Of a DNA stretch of 64,000 nucleotides, positions 25,888 through 34,747 are shown piece after piece (the first letter of the stretch is position 1; every line of letters begins with the position of its first letter). Both the position numbers and the translations under genes were made by a program. The notes under the pieces were generated by a model, which worked only from the letters and a program-made list of their open reading frames with translations, was not told the origin of the DNA and searched no databases. This DNA comes from Algorimicrobium algoritergicola (GTDB lineage: Bacteria > Bacteroidota > Bacteroidia > Flavobacteriales > Flavobacteriaceae): positions 124,001-188,000 of the forward strand of contig NZ_VSKL01000004.1 in the NCBI RefSeq assembly GCF_008086165.1, in the 5' to 3' direction.

Positions 25888-26046
25888 TCACGCTTCACTT
25901 TTCACTTTTCACTTTCCACTCTTCACTCTTCACTTTCCACTCTTCACTTTCCACTTTCCACTTTCCACTTTCCACTTTCCACTTTCCACTTTCCACTTTT
26001 CACTCTTCACTTTTCACTTTCCACTCTTCACTCTTCACTCTTCACT
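25888..26046. repeat. Second heptamer tandem array (CACTTTC / CACTCTT units)
   Basis: About 160 bases of 7-base units CACTTTT, CACTTTC and CACTCTT in one phase; at 25,940-26,000 six or more CACTTTC units follow each other exactly. It has the same sense as the array at 8,792-8,960 and also lies just 5' of a minus-strand, lineage-specific gene. Confidence 0.95.
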
Positions 26047-26194
26047 ATAATAAAGATAACAAATTAAAAATAAAGGTTATAGCGTGGTTATAGCAGCCTT
26101 AAACCAAGCATAAAACAAGGTTATAGCAAGCCATATACCCATCAGATAAGACGTAGAACCTTAAACCATAAACCTTGACCCTTGAACTATTCAA

Positions 26195-26238
26195 CATCAT
26201 ATAAGTAAATCACCACTTGCACGTGTTCAATTTTCTCA
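26195..26238 (-). pseudogene. Relic of mnmE coding sequence
   Basis: Aligned without gaps to 29327-29370 inside mnmE, 37 of 44 bases agree, and five of the seven differences fall at one codon position. Read on the minus strand it encodes EKIEHVQVVIYLYD, against EKIEQAQVVIYLFD in mnmE. The next codons are V, E and a stop. No further match was found on either side, apart from a GACCCTTGAACT-like segment (26177-26188) that also flanks the match in mnmE. It looks like a fragment of a diverged mnmE copy. Confidence 0.65.
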
Positions 26239-26334
26239 TTTACGGTCATCAACAGTGCGTCAAACGTGTTTTAAAGATTATCAATTGCTGTCCCTTTTTT
26301 ACGGAAAAGACGCATCTTTGCACCATTAGAATAG

Positions 26335-26342
26335 TATCTTTG
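26335..26342 (+). promoter_or_regulatory. Candidate -7 element of the potassium channel gene
   Basis: TATCTTTG lies 84 bases before the channel ATG. It matches the TAnnTTTG consensus; a second CATCTTTGC lies 22 bases upstream. Confidence 0.4.
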
Positions 26343-26426
26343 AAATACGCTTCAAGATGAGCTAAACCATAACATTAATTATGGGGTTTAAGAATCTAAA
26401 GCAAACCTTTTTTAAAATTAAAGATT

Positions 26427-28133
26427 ATGAAATTTATCGGCAGTCAGTTAGCCTTTTATATGAACGACAGAGACTTTAAAAATAACTACAAGGTCCTCCT
26501 TAAATATTTAGCGCTTTTAGGAATTGTCATCGTAGTGTATTCTATTCTTTTCCATTTTATAATGGCATTTGAAGGCCAAAATCATTCCTGGATAACCGGT
26601 TTTTATTGGACACTTACGGTTATGAGCACGCTGGGATTTGGAGATATTACCTTTGCCTCCGACCTCGGTCGTCTTTTTAGTATTGTCGTTTTGCTTTCTG
26701 GTATTTTCATGTTAATGATTGTGCTACCGTTTGCATTTATTAGACACTTCTATATACCGCTTTTAGAGTCCAAAAAGAATAATAAAGTTTTGCGTCAAGT
26801 ACCTGCTGAAACAAAGGATCACATCCTAATATGTTCGTATGATATTATAGCTAGAGACCTTATCGAGCGTCTTAAGCAGGATAACATTCCGTATTTTGTA
26901 GTTGAAAGCAATCTAGAAAAAGCAATAAAAAATCATGATGATCAGGTTTCAATACTATTTGGCGAGTTGGATGACGAGAAAACCTTTTTGGCTGCCAACA
27001 TTAAGAATGCGAAAATGGTTTTGGTCAATAGAAATGATATTTTAAACACCAAAATAATACTGACTATAAGAGACATGGCGCCTAACATACCCATTGTGGC
27101 CATAGCCACGGATATAGATTCTGTGGATGTACAACAATTAAGTGGCGCTGACCATGTGTTACCAGTAAAAAAATGGCTAGGCGAACAATTAGCCAATAGG
27201 GTCAACACGCAGCATGCAGAATCTCATGCCATCGGGCAATATGAGGATCTATTAATTGCTGAATTGCCCATCCACAATACACCTTTAGTTTCTAAAATTA
27301 TTGGCGATATAGGCTTAAGACAAAAATTCGGAGTGAGCATTGTAGGCATCTGGGAACGCGGGAGATTGCAACCTATAAAAGGAGATGAAATATTAACACA
27401 CGATAGCGTTCTTGTTATTATAGGAAATAAAGAACAACTTAATAAAATTGACGAGCTGTTTTTAGATTATAATGTGAACCCAAATCCTGTACTGCTCATT
27501 GGAGCAGGCAAGGTTGGATTGGCGGCCGCACAATCTTTGCATAAAAATGGTGTTTTAGTGAATGTTATTGATAAGGATCCAGAAATATGCAAAAAAGTAA
27601 GTCCGTTTTGCAATGAGGTATTCATTGGTGATGCCGCAGATTATCAATTATTAAAAAAAGCAGGGATTTTAGAAGCACCTTCGGTATTACTGACAACCCA
27701 TGACGATACAATGAATATTTATCTAGCCTCCTATTGTCGCCAACTCAATAAGGACGTCCGAATCGTGAGCCGTATATCGGAAGCTCGGAATATTGATATT
27801 ATGCAAAAAGCAGGAGCCGATTTTGTATTGAGTTACTCAACATTGGGCTCTGAAGCGGTTTTATCTATTTCCAAAGGCCAGGAACTAACCGTTTTGGGTG
27901 AAGGTTTCACCTTATTTATTATCCCCATTCCAAAGTCATTAGAAGGTAAAACGCTTGAAGAATCCGGTATAGGCGCTAAAACGGGATTATCTGTTATTGC
28001 CATAAAAGAAAACGCTGAAGTGGTTACCTTATTATCCGCAAAAACAATACTTCCACATGGTGCTGAAATAGTCATGCTTGGAAATATAGACATGAAACAG
28101 AATTTCAATAAAATATATGTTAACGGTGCTTGA
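26427..28133 (+). CDS. Two-helix potassium channel with duplicated RCK (TrkA-N/TrkA-C) domains
   Basis: A 568-residue inner-membrane protein. TM1 is about residues 27-48, the pore loop holds the filter-like TVMSTLGFGDI (about 66-76; the usual TxGYGD reads TLGFGD), and TM2 is about 85-110. Two RCK units follow: the first about 128-345 (ILICSYDIIARDLIERL; TrkA-C near 258-345) and the second about 352-565 with the nucleotide motif VLLIGAGKVGLAAAQSL. The first RCK lacks the full glycine motif (CSYDIIARD), so nucleotide binding may rest mainly on the second. It would pass K+ under control of NAD(H) or a nucleotide bound to the ring. It stands alone with its own promoter and converges with a small unknown gene. 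Confidence 0.9.
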   Translation: MKFIGSQLAFYMNDRDFKNNYKVLLKYLALLGIVIVVYSILFHFIMAFEGQNHSWITGFYWTLTVMSTLGFGDITFASDLGRLFSIVVLLSGIFMLMIVLPFAFIRHFYIPLLESKKNNKVLRQVPAETKDHILICSYDIIARDLIERLKQDNIPYFVVESNLEKAIKNHDDQVSILFGELDDEKTFLAANIKNAKMVLVNRNDILNTKIILTIRDMAPNIPIVAIATDIDSVDVQQLSGADHVLPVKKWLGEQLANRVNTQHAESHAIGQYEDLLIAELPIHNTPLVSKIIGDIGLRQKFGVSIVGIWERGRLQPIKGDEILTHDSVLVIIGNKEQLNKIDELFLDYNVNPNPVLLIGAGKVGLAAAQSLHKNGVLVNVIDKDPEICKKVSPFCNEVFIGDAADYQLLKKAGILEAPSVLLTTHDDTMNIYLASYCRQLNKDVRIVSRISEARNIDIMQKAGADFVLSYSTLGSEAVLSISKGQELTVLGEGFTLFIIPIPKSLEGKTLEESGIGAKTGLSVIAIKENAEVVTLLSAKTILPHGAEIVMLGNIDMKQNFNKIYVNGA

Positions 28134-28178
28134 TAACCATTTTAAAGTCCAATTAATAGGTAAGCAATATCAAGTTAT

Positions 28179-28568
28179 TTAAGAATCATTTTTAGCTTGG
28201 GTTACGTCCCGAAACGTAGGTGCGTTTTCGGTAATACTGCCAGCACCTTTCTTATTAATTTTGAAAGTGACATCTTTTGTGGTGGTAAACAAAAGCACGG
28301 TTGAAAAAGGTGTTTTAAGGTGCTGTTTTACAATCTCAAACGTTTCTTCTATAGAAAGTGTTTTTTCCACATCTTCCGTTTCTTTAGAAGCATAGCGCAA
28401 TTTCACTAACACCTTAAAGTCATCTTTTGAGTAAATAGGTCTAACAAAAATGTTTTTCAAATTCGGTTTACCGATGGTTTTTGCCATGGTTAATTTCGCA
28501 AAGCGCTCTTCTTGAATACTTTCGGTTACTTGATTCCAAAAAAGGACAAACATATCTTGATAGGTCAT
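28179..28568 (-). CDS. Conserved hypothetical protein next to mnmE
   Basis: A 129-residue soluble protein (MTYQDMFVLFWNQVTESIQ) with no signal peptide or membrane helix. It has a helical N-terminus, a central beta-rich part (NIFVRPIYSKDDFKVLVKLRY) and a Thr/Lys-rich tail. I do not recognise a named domain. It lies downstream of mnmE on the same strand, separated by about 300 bases, and converges with the channel gene. Function unknown. Confidence 0.6.
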   Translation of the reverse strand: MTYQDMFVLFWNQVTESIQEERFAKLTMAKTIGKPNLKNIFVRPIYSKDDFKVLVKLRYASKETEDVEKTLSIEETFEIVKQHLKTPFSTVLLFTTTKDVTFKINKKGAGSITENAPTFRDVTQAKNDS

Positions 28569-28865
28569 AAACTAAAATTGTAGGATAACAGTTGTTAGGA
28601 TTCAAAAATAACATTTATAAACCAAAACCTTATGATCCGTTTAATAAGAAATAACCAATAGTGCTCATGCTTTTAAAAATAGATGATTATTTTGTGATGA
28701 CAGTTTCCCATCAATATTTATATGAATCTTTTTTCAAGCTAATTAAACTCGTTTTCTTATAGCGTTGTTTCATCCGTACAGGAATATAATAATGAAAACA
28801 AAAAATGCCACTTATTATTCCCGATGAAAAGCAATCTGATTTTTGTAGTGTATTAATTTAGAACT

Positions 28866-30257
28866 CTACTTCCCGATACAAAAATTAGCAAAAATATTAC
28901 CTAACAATTCATCATTAGTCACACTTCCAGTAATCAACCCGAAGTGGTATAAAGCCTCCCGAATATCAATAGCCATTAAGTCGCCAGACAATCCGGAATC
29001 CAAACCATATTTAACTTTCTGAATGTCTTCAAACGCTTTGAGCAAGGCATCATAATGTCTCGTGTTGGTAATAATGGTTTCGTTATTACGTAAGGCGCCC
29101 GTATTTACTAAATTTAATAAGGAATTGGTAAGTTGTTCTACACCAAAACCACTTTTTGCCGATAGCAGCTGTACGTTGGGAATGGCTTTTTGGAGTTCCG
29201 CCAGGTCCATATCGTCAATCTTATCAATCTTATTGGCAATAACAAGTAATGCTTTTAAAGGGTATTTATTCTTAATTTTCTCCAACTCCACCTGAAATTT
29301 GGACCCCTGAACTTTAAACTGCCCAGCATCAAATAAGTAAATTACTACTTGCGCTTGTTCTATTTTTTCAAAGGTTTTTTTAATCCCAATACTTTCTACC
29401 ACATCTTTGGTATCACGGATTCCCGCGGTATCAATAAAGCGGAAACCCATGCCTCCAATACTTATTTCGTCTTCAATCGTATCACGTGTGGTTCCGGCAA
29501 TTTCACTAACAATAGCACGTTCTTCATTTAATAAAGCATTCAGTAAGGTAGATTTACCAACATTGGGTTCACCAACAATAGCAACAGGAATCCCGTTTTT
29601 AATCACGTTTCCAACCGCAAATGAATCTATTAAGCGTTTCAATACAAAAGTAATGCGCTCTATCAGCTCTTTAAATTGGGTTCTATCAGCAAATTCCACA
29701 TCTTCTTCAGCAAAATCCAGTTCCAATTCTATTAAAGAGGCAAAGTTTAAAAGCTCTTCACGAAGCTTGGCAATTTCACTTGAAAAACCACCACGCATTT
29801 GCTGCATAGCAATTTGGTGAGATGCTTCAGTATCACTGGAAATTAAATCGGCTACGGCTTCGGCTTGACTTAAATCCAGTTTCCCATTTAAAAACGCACG
29901 CAGGGTAAACTCGCCAGCATCTGCCATTCTGCAGCCATTTCGTAAAAATAACTGTATAATTTGCTGCTGAATATAATTGGAACCATGGCAGGATATTTCT
30001 ACCACATTTTCGCCTGTATAGGAATTGGGGTTTTTAAAAACAGACACTAAAACCTCATCAATGTCCCGTGTATCATCAACAATATGGCCTAAATGAATGG
30101 TATGCGTTTTCTGCTTTGAAAGGGTTTTCGATTTCGAAACCGACTGAAAACAGCTATCAGCAATAGCAATAGCATCTGCGCCTGATAGTCTTATAACAGC
30201 AATAGCACCAGCTCCCGAAGGCGTAGCAAGTGCAACAATAGTATCGTTTTGATTCAT
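28866..30257 (-). CDS. mnmE: tRNA modification GTPase MnmE
   Basis: A 463-residue GTPase that, with MnmG, adds the carboxymethylaminomethyl group to U34 of certain tRNAs. The N-terminal folate-binding domain (1-118; ATPSGAGAIAVIRLSG), the helical middle, and the G domain with G1 GEPNVGKST (229-237), G2 TT (256-257), G3 DTAGI (276-280) and G4 NKID (342-345) are all present, and the C-terminus ends in the required FCIGK. The linker between G3 and G4 reads FKVQGSKFQVELEKIK (314-329), encoded by a low-complexity sequence of a kind repeated in Bacteroidota intergenic DNA. A relic of the adjoining coding segment lies at 26195-26238. A TACTTTTG box lies just upstream of the ATG. Confidence 0.97.
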   Translation of the reverse strand: MNQNDTIVALATPSGAGAIAVIRLSGADAIAIADSCFQSVSKSKTLSKQKTHTIHLGHIVDDTRDIDEVLVSVFKNPNSYTGENVVEISCHGSNYIQQQIIQLFLRNGCRMADAGEFTLRAFLNGKLDLSQAEAVADLISSDTEASHQIAMQQMRGGFSSEIAKLREELLNFASLIELELDFAEEDVEFADRTQFKELIERITFVLKRLIDSFAVGNVIKNGIPVAIVGEPNVGKSTLLNALLNEERAIVSEIAGTTRDTIEDEISIGGMGFRFIDTAGIRDTKDVVESIGIKKTFEKIEQAQVVIYLFDAGQFKVQGSKFQVELEKIKNKYPLKALLVIANKIDKIDDMDLAELQKAIPNVQLLSAKSGFGVEQLTNSLLNLVNTGALRNNETIITNTRHYDALLKAFEDIQKVKYGLDSGLSGDLMAIDIREALYHFGLITGSVTNDELLGNIFANFCIGK

Positions 30258-30261
30258 GCTA

Positions 30262-30269
30262 CAAAAGTA
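30262..30269 (-). promoter_or_regulatory. Candidate -7 element of mnmE
   Basis: The minus strand reads TACTTTTG five bases before the ATG, a TAnnTTTG match. The short distance would give a very short leader. Confidence 0.45.
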
Positions 30270-30339
30270 CTAAAATCACCACAGAAAACACACACCTAGA
30301 TATTAGCGAATTCTTAACAAATATATTTTAACATTCCAC

Positions 30340-30347
30340 TATATTTG
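30340..30347 (+). promoter_or_regulatory. Candidate -7 element of the TlpA lipoprotein gene
   Basis: TATATTTG followed by C lies 23 bases before the ATG at 30370, in the divergent gap with mnmE. Confidence 0.6.
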
Positions 30348-30369
30348 CACAAACTAAAAAACATTGAAA

Positions 30370-31497
30370 ATGATTAAAAAACTCATGCTACTATCTTTAA
30401 TTATTCTTGTAGCGTCTTGTAAGAATGAAGAAACTAAAGAAGGTTATGTACTAACCGGTTCTATTGATAAATCCGTAGAAGGAAAAACAATGAGATTGCA
30501 AAATGCCGATTTAAATAATATCACGTTTTCTGATTCCACGGTAATTAAAGATGGAAAAGCAACGTTTACAGGTAAAGTTGAATCTCCAGATTTATATTTA
30601 CTAACTATTGAAGGTGTTCCTGGTGGCGTACCACTTGTATTAGAAAATGAAGAGATTTCAATTCAGTTTTATAAGGACAGCTTACAAACGTCTGTTGTTT
30701 CAGGGAGTCATGAAAATGATATTTTTAAATTGTTTAAAAATATCTCGGATCCTATTAGAGCAAAAAACCAAACAATGGGACAGGAATTTGTGGCTGCAAG
30801 AACAGCTGGTGATACGGTAAGAATGACAGCAATTCAATCTGAATTTCAGAAAATTGTTGATGATGGCAACAAGGAAAACCTAGAGGCTATTAAAAAACAT
30901 AATGATGTAGTAACAAGTGCTGCTATACTTGAAAACCTTATTCAAACGAAGGGTATAGAAACCATTGAAGCAAAAGAATTATATGATAATTTCACCGAGC
31001 CTGTTAAAAACAGCCGTATTGGTAAAAGTATTAACGACTTGCTAAATAGCTCCATGGCTACAGCTATTGGAAGTATGGCTCCTGAATTTACTGCTCCTAA
31101 TCCTGATGGCGAAATGATAGCTTTAAAGGACATTAGAGGAAAAGTAACAATTATTGATTTTTGGGCAGCTTGGTGTGGACCTTGTAGAAAAGAAAACCCA
31201 AATGTGGTAAAGGTTTACGAAAAGTATCACGAAAAAGGTCTTGAAATTATTGGTGTGTCTTTAGATGGTAACCCAAGACAAAAAGATGCTAAAGGTGAAT
31301 GGTTAACAGCTATTGAAAAGGATGGTTTAACGTGGCACCAAGTGTCTAACTTAAATTATTTTAACGATCCTGTTGCCAAACAATATAACATCCAATCTAT
31401 TCCAGCAACGTTTATATTAGATGCTGATGGAAAGATTATTGCTAAAAACTTAAGAGGTCCGGCTTTAGAAGCTAAAATGGCCGAGCTTTTAGATTAA
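30370..31497 (+). CDS. TlpA-type thioredoxin lipoprotein with DUF4369 domain
   Basis: A 375-residue periplasm-facing lipoprotein: signal peptide ending VASC (residue 17), a DUF4369 beta domain at about 23-115 (GYVLTGSIDKSVEGKTM; LVLENEEISIQFY), a helical middle, and a TlpA/AhpC-type thioredoxin domain at about 235-375 with the active site WCGPC (near 268) and the cis-proline loop (SIPATF). It would reduce or exchange disulfides in the cell envelope. The ATG at 30370 gives a proper lipoprotein signal; a TTG two codons upstream is less likely. Terminator at 31515-31546. A second gene of this type is at 62356-63465. Confidence 0.93.
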   Translation: MIKKLMLLSLIILVASCKNEETKEGYVLTGSIDKSVEGKTMRLQNADLNNITFSDSTVIKDGKATFTGKVESPDLYLLTIEGVPGGVPLVLENEEISIQFYKDSLQTSVVSGSHENDIFKLFKNISDPIRAKNQTMGQEFVAARTAGDTVRMTAIQSEFQKIVDDGNKENLEAIKKHNDVVTSAAILENLIQTKGIETIEAKELYDNFTEPVKNSRIGKSINDLLNSSMATAIGSMAPEFTAPNPDGEMIALKDIRGKVTIIDFWAAWCGPCRKENPNVVKVYEKYHEKGLEIIGVSLDGNPRQKDAKGEWLTAIEKDGLTWHQVSNLNYFNDPVAKQYNIQSIPATFILDADGKIIAKNLRGPALEAKMAELLD

Positions 31498-31514
31498 ATA
31501 CCACAACATATTAT

Positions 31515-31546
31515 AAAAGCCTTTCTTAACTGGAAGGCTTTTTTTT
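31515..31546 (+). terminator. Rho-independent terminator after the TlpA gene
   Basis: The stem AAAAGCCTT/AAGGCTTTT is followed by further T, 18 bases past the stop codon. Confidence 0.85.
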
Positions 31547-31604
31547 ACTCAAAATTGATATCTTTTTAGTCCACGTTCTTTCCTCTTAACGCTTAATTCT
31601 TAAT

Positions 31605-32255
31605 TTAAATCTTCCCTAATTTCTTCAAAACGAACAACAAAATAATAGGCAGCGCTAATAAACCAATCATCAGTAAATTCTTTTCAAATAACCAAGTAGC
31701 CAGAATTAACGTAATCACATAGCCACCAATAGCACCTCCAAAATGGGCATCGTGACCAATATTACCCACTCTATTTTTCATCCCATAAATGGAATACAAT
31801 AAATACCCAATACCAAAAATATAAGCTGGAATAGGAATGGGAATAAAAAATAAATATAAACTCATACCTGGCTGCAATAATATAGCCGAATAAATAACCC
31901 CCATAACGGCGCCACTAGCACCAACAGCACTGTAATGGTATTCGTTTTTATGAAAGTATAAGGACAGTAAATTCCCTAACAGCAAGCTTCCTAAATAAAC
32001 AATTAAAAACTGAAAACTTCCTAAATAAGCAATAACCACATCGGCAAAAAAGTATAAGGAAAACATATTAAAAAATAAATGCGCCGTATCCACATGTAAA
32101 AAGCCAGATGTCACCATGCGTATTTTTTCACCTCTGATAATACCGCCAACATTGAATTTGTATTTTTCAAAAAAGGAATAATCACTAAACCCTTTAAATG
32201 ATATTAGCGCATTGGCAGCAATAATTACCATGGTTACTATACTTAAATCACCCAT
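31605..32255 (-). CDS. Rhomboid-family intramembrane serine protease
   Basis: A 216-residue membrane protease with about six helices. The catalytic serine motif GASGAVMG lies near residues 113-120 and the catalytic histidine in HDAHFGGAIGG near 166-176; an HVDTAHLFFNMFSLYFF segment (about 53-69) matches the first conserved block (H-x-x-x-H-x-x-x-N). All active-site parts are present, so it should cut membrane-bound substrates, which are unknown. It is divergent from the acyltransferase gene with a 60-base gap. Confidence 0.94.
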   Translation of the reverse strand: MGDLSIVTMVIIAANALISFKGFSDYSFFEKYKFNVGGIIRGEKIRMVTSGFLHVDTAHLFFNMFSLYFFADVVIAYLGSFQFLIVYLGSLLLGNLLSLYFHKNEYHYSAVGASGAVMGVIYSAILLQPGMSLYLFFIPIPIPAYIFGIGYLLYSIYGMKNRVGNIGHDAHFGGAIGGYVITLILATWLFEKNLLMIGLLALPIILLFVLKKLGKI

Positions 32256-32285
32256 AAATTTTAAACGTTTAAAAAGAATATAACA

Positions 32286-32293
32286 TATCTTTG
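32286..32293 (+). promoter_or_regulatory. Candidate -7 element of the acyltransferase gene
   Basis: TATCTTTG lies 25 bases before the ATG at 32318, matching TAnnTTTG. Confidence 0.55.
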
Positions 32294-32317
32294 TAACTGC
32301 AAATCTAAAATTATTTC

Positions 32318-33211
32318 ATGCAACTTCTTGCTTATATTCTCATTTATCCCATTTTGTGGTTGGTTTCCATCTTACCCTTCCGATTATTATACGCGGTTTC
32401 CGATGGTTTATTTGTTTTAATCTACCACATTATTGGCTACAGAAAAAAGGTAGTTAAAGAGAACTTGAAACTGGCATTTCCCAATAAATCAGACGCTGAA
32501 TTAAACCGAATTCGGAAAAAATTCTACCATCATTTATGTGATATGGTTATGGAATCCATCAAATCCATGACAATTTCTGAAGCCCAAATGAAAAAACGCT
32601 TCACATTTTCTAATGTGGAACTTATTCAAAAACTAGAAGAAGAAAATAGAAGTGTGGCACTTATGTGCGCGCATTACGGAAGTTGGGAATGGATTTTTAT
32701 TCTTCAAACCTATATGAATGTTAAAGGATATGCTATTTACAAACGCCTTGCCAACACGTATTTTGATAGACTCGTAAAACGTATTCGTGCGAAGTATAAC
32801 AGTCACCTGATTACAACCAAAGAAAGTATTCCTGTTTTAATGCAATCTAAACGCGAAGGGAAAATAACCATTTGTGGCTTTGTTTCAGATCAATCACCTA
32901 AAGCAGAAAAAGCATTTCATTGGAATGAATTTATGGGTATTACCGTTCCGGTTCATACTGGAGCCGAAATGTTAGCGAAAAAGCTCGATATGTCTGTGGT
33001 ATTCTTTGGTGTTAAAAAACTAAAACGCGGTTATTATGAAACCACGTTTAAAACCCTGGCGTATCACCCAAATGATTATCCAGATTACGAAATTACAGAT
33101 AAGTTCTTGGATTTAGTAGAAGAACAAATTAACGAAGCACCTGAATTTTACTTATGGACACATAAGCGTTGGAAACATCGTGATAAAGTTCCTGCTGACT
33201 ACAAATCTTAA
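32318..33211 (+). CDS. Lysophospholipid/lipid A acyltransferase (LpxL/HtrB family)
   Basis: A 297-residue inner-membrane acyltransferase. It has an N-terminal membrane anchor (about 3-22), then the family motif H-x4-E as HYGSWE near residue 109, and a downstream VSDQSPK block near residue 190. Members add secondary acyl chains to lipid A or act on related lipids; in Bacteroidota several act on ornithine or lipid A precursors, so the substrate is open. The 3' end overlaps the converging aminotransferase gene by 4 bases (33208-33211), and no terminator separates them. Confidence 0.88.
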   Translation: MQLLAYILIYPILWLVSILPFRLLYAVSDGLFVLIYHIIGYRKKVVKENLKLAFPNKSDAELNRIRKKFYHHLCDMVMESIKSMTISEAQMKKRFTFSNVELIQKLEEENRSVALMCAHYGSWEWIFILQTYMNVKGYAIYKRLANTYFDRLVKRIRAKYNSHLITTKESIPVLMQSKREGKITICGFVSDQSPKAEKAFHWNEFMGITVPVHTGAEMLAKKLDMSVVFFGVKKLKRGYYETTFKTLAYHPNDYPDYEITDKFLDLVEEQINEAPEFYLWTHKRWKHRDKVPADYKS

Positions 33212-34722
33212 GATAATTGGAACCAACTAGAAACCATGGTATCCATATCATCTGTTTCAGAATCTACTAACGACTTATGGACAAACTCATTGTTCGTTTT
33301 GTTATACTCATAATCAACAGCCCAAGCTATATGGTTTTTGGCTAGTGCTTTAATGCTATCGCATACAAACTGCACTTCGGCATTGGTAGTCGTAGGATGA
33401 ATAGACATACGTATCCAACCTGGTTTACGCGTTAATTCACCTAATGATATTTCTTGTGTCAATTCATTAGATGTTTTTTGATCTACATGCAGTAGAAAAT
33501 GTCCGTACGTTCCTGCACAACTGCACCCTCCTCGTGTTTGCACACCAAATTTATCATTCAATAATTTTACACCTAAATTGAAATGTAAGTTATCGATATA
33601 AAAAGAAATGACACCCAAACGATTCTCATGCTGACCAGCAAGAATGTGTAAGTTAGGAAGCGTTCCTAATTCCTTAAAAACGATTTTTAGAATCTCATGT
33701 TCGCGTTCTAGCATATTATCAACACCCATTTGCTCTTTTAGTTTAATAGCAAGTGCTGTTTTTATGGCTTGTAAAAAACCAGGTGTTCCACCATCTTCAC
33801 GATCTTCAATATTATCAATATATTTATGATCTCCCCAAGGATTTGTCCAACTAACAGTTCCGCCACCAGGACAATCTGGAATCATATTTTTATATAATTT
33901 CTTATTGAAAATAAGTACACCAGAAGAACCGGGTCCTCCTAAAAATTTGTGTGGTGAAAAGAATACCGCATCCAAAGCCTTGGTTTCATCTTCGGGATGC
34001 ATATCAATAGCAACATAAGGTGCTGAACAGGCAAAATCTACAAAGCAAACGCCGCCATGTTTATGCATCATTTGCGCAATATCATGATGTGGGTTTTGAA
34101 TACCGGTTACATTAGAACCACCAATAACAGAGGCAATTTTAATGGTGCAATCTTGATGCTCTATCAATGCTTTTTCTAAATTCTCCAAACTAAACAAACC
34201 ATCTTCTGCTGGTGGAATAACCACCACTTTAGCAATAGTTTCCAACCACGTCGTTTGATTAGAATGATGTTCCATGTGCGAAATAAAAACCACGGGACAC
34301 ATAGCTTCAGGAACAATGGTGTGCTCCTTTAAATTTTCAGGAACTTTTAATCCTAAAATACGCTGAAATTTATTCACTACGCCTGTCATGCCGTTACCTG
34401 AAACAATCAGCACATCATCATCATGCGCATTTACATGCGCTTTAATAATATGTTTGGCTTCATGATAGGCTTTGGTCATAGCGGTTCCTGAAACCGTTGT
34501 TTCGGTATGTGTATTGGCAACATAAGGCCCAAAAACATGGCTGATTCTTTCTTCAATCGGTTGGTATAAACGGCCGGACGCAGTCCAATCCGTATAGATA
34601 ATTTTTTGAGAACCGTAAGGCGATTCAAACGTTTGATCTACACCAATAATGTGCTTTCTAAACTGACCAAAATAGGTTTCTAAATCCGTTTGAACTTCTG
34701 AAGATATTTTTGTCGTAATCAT
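33208..34722 (-). CDS. Class V aminotransferase-fold PLP enzyme
   Basis: A 504-residue PLP enzyme of the cysteine desulfurase/aminotransferase class V fold. Visible motifs are TVSGTAMTKAYHEAK (about 79-93), ASVIGGSNVTGIQNP, the aspartate VDFACSAPY that pairs with the PLP nitrogen, and the likely PLP lysine in FFSPHKFLGGPGSSGVL. A CSCAGTYG stretch near residue 398 places a cysteine where desulfurases keep a catalytic one. At about 500 residues it is longer than SufS or IscS (about 400). It may act on cysteine or another amino acid; the substrate is not clear. Its TACCTTTG box sits beside the glmM stop. Confidence 0.88.
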   Translation of the reverse strand: MITTKISSEVQTDLETYFGQFRKHIIGVDQTFESPYGSQKIIYTDWTASGRLYQPIEERISHVFGPYVANTHTETTVSGTAMTKAYHEAKHIIKAHVNAHDDDVLIVSGNGMTGVVNKFQRILGLKVPENLKEHTIVPEAMCPVVFISHMEHHSNQTTWLETIAKVVVIPPAEDGLFSLENLEKALIEHQDCTIKIASVIGGSNVTGIQNPHHDIAQMMHKHGGVCFVDFACSAPYVAIDMHPEDETKALDAVFFSPHKFLGGPGSSGVLIFNKKLYKNMIPDCPGGGTVSWTNPWGDHKYIDNIEDREDGGTPGFLQAIKTALAIKLKEQMGVDNMLEREHEILKIVFKELGTLPNLHILAGQHENRLGVISFYIDNLHFNLGVKLLNDKFGVQTRGGCSCAGTYGHFLLHVDQKTSNELTQEISLGELTRKPGWIRMSIHPTTTNAEVQFVCDSIKALAKNHIAWAVDYEYNKTNNEFVHKSLVDSETDDMDTMVSSWFQLS

Positions 34723-34739
34723 GCGTATTTATTATATGG

Positions 34740-34747
34740 CAAAGGTA
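34740..34747 (-). promoter_or_regulatory. Candidate -7 element of the aminotransferase gene
   Basis: The minus strand reads TACCTTTG followed by CC, 18 bases before the ATG at 34722 and directly after the glmM stop codon. Confidence 0.6.

Noticed and set aside
25888..26046. CRISPR array
   Set aside because: The units are 7 bases with no unique spacers, and no cas genes are in the window.
25846..26067. 73-residue protein across the heptamer array
   Set aside because: The translation is only a repeat of Phe-His-Phe-Pro-Leu words made by the array and has no signal, domain or promoter.
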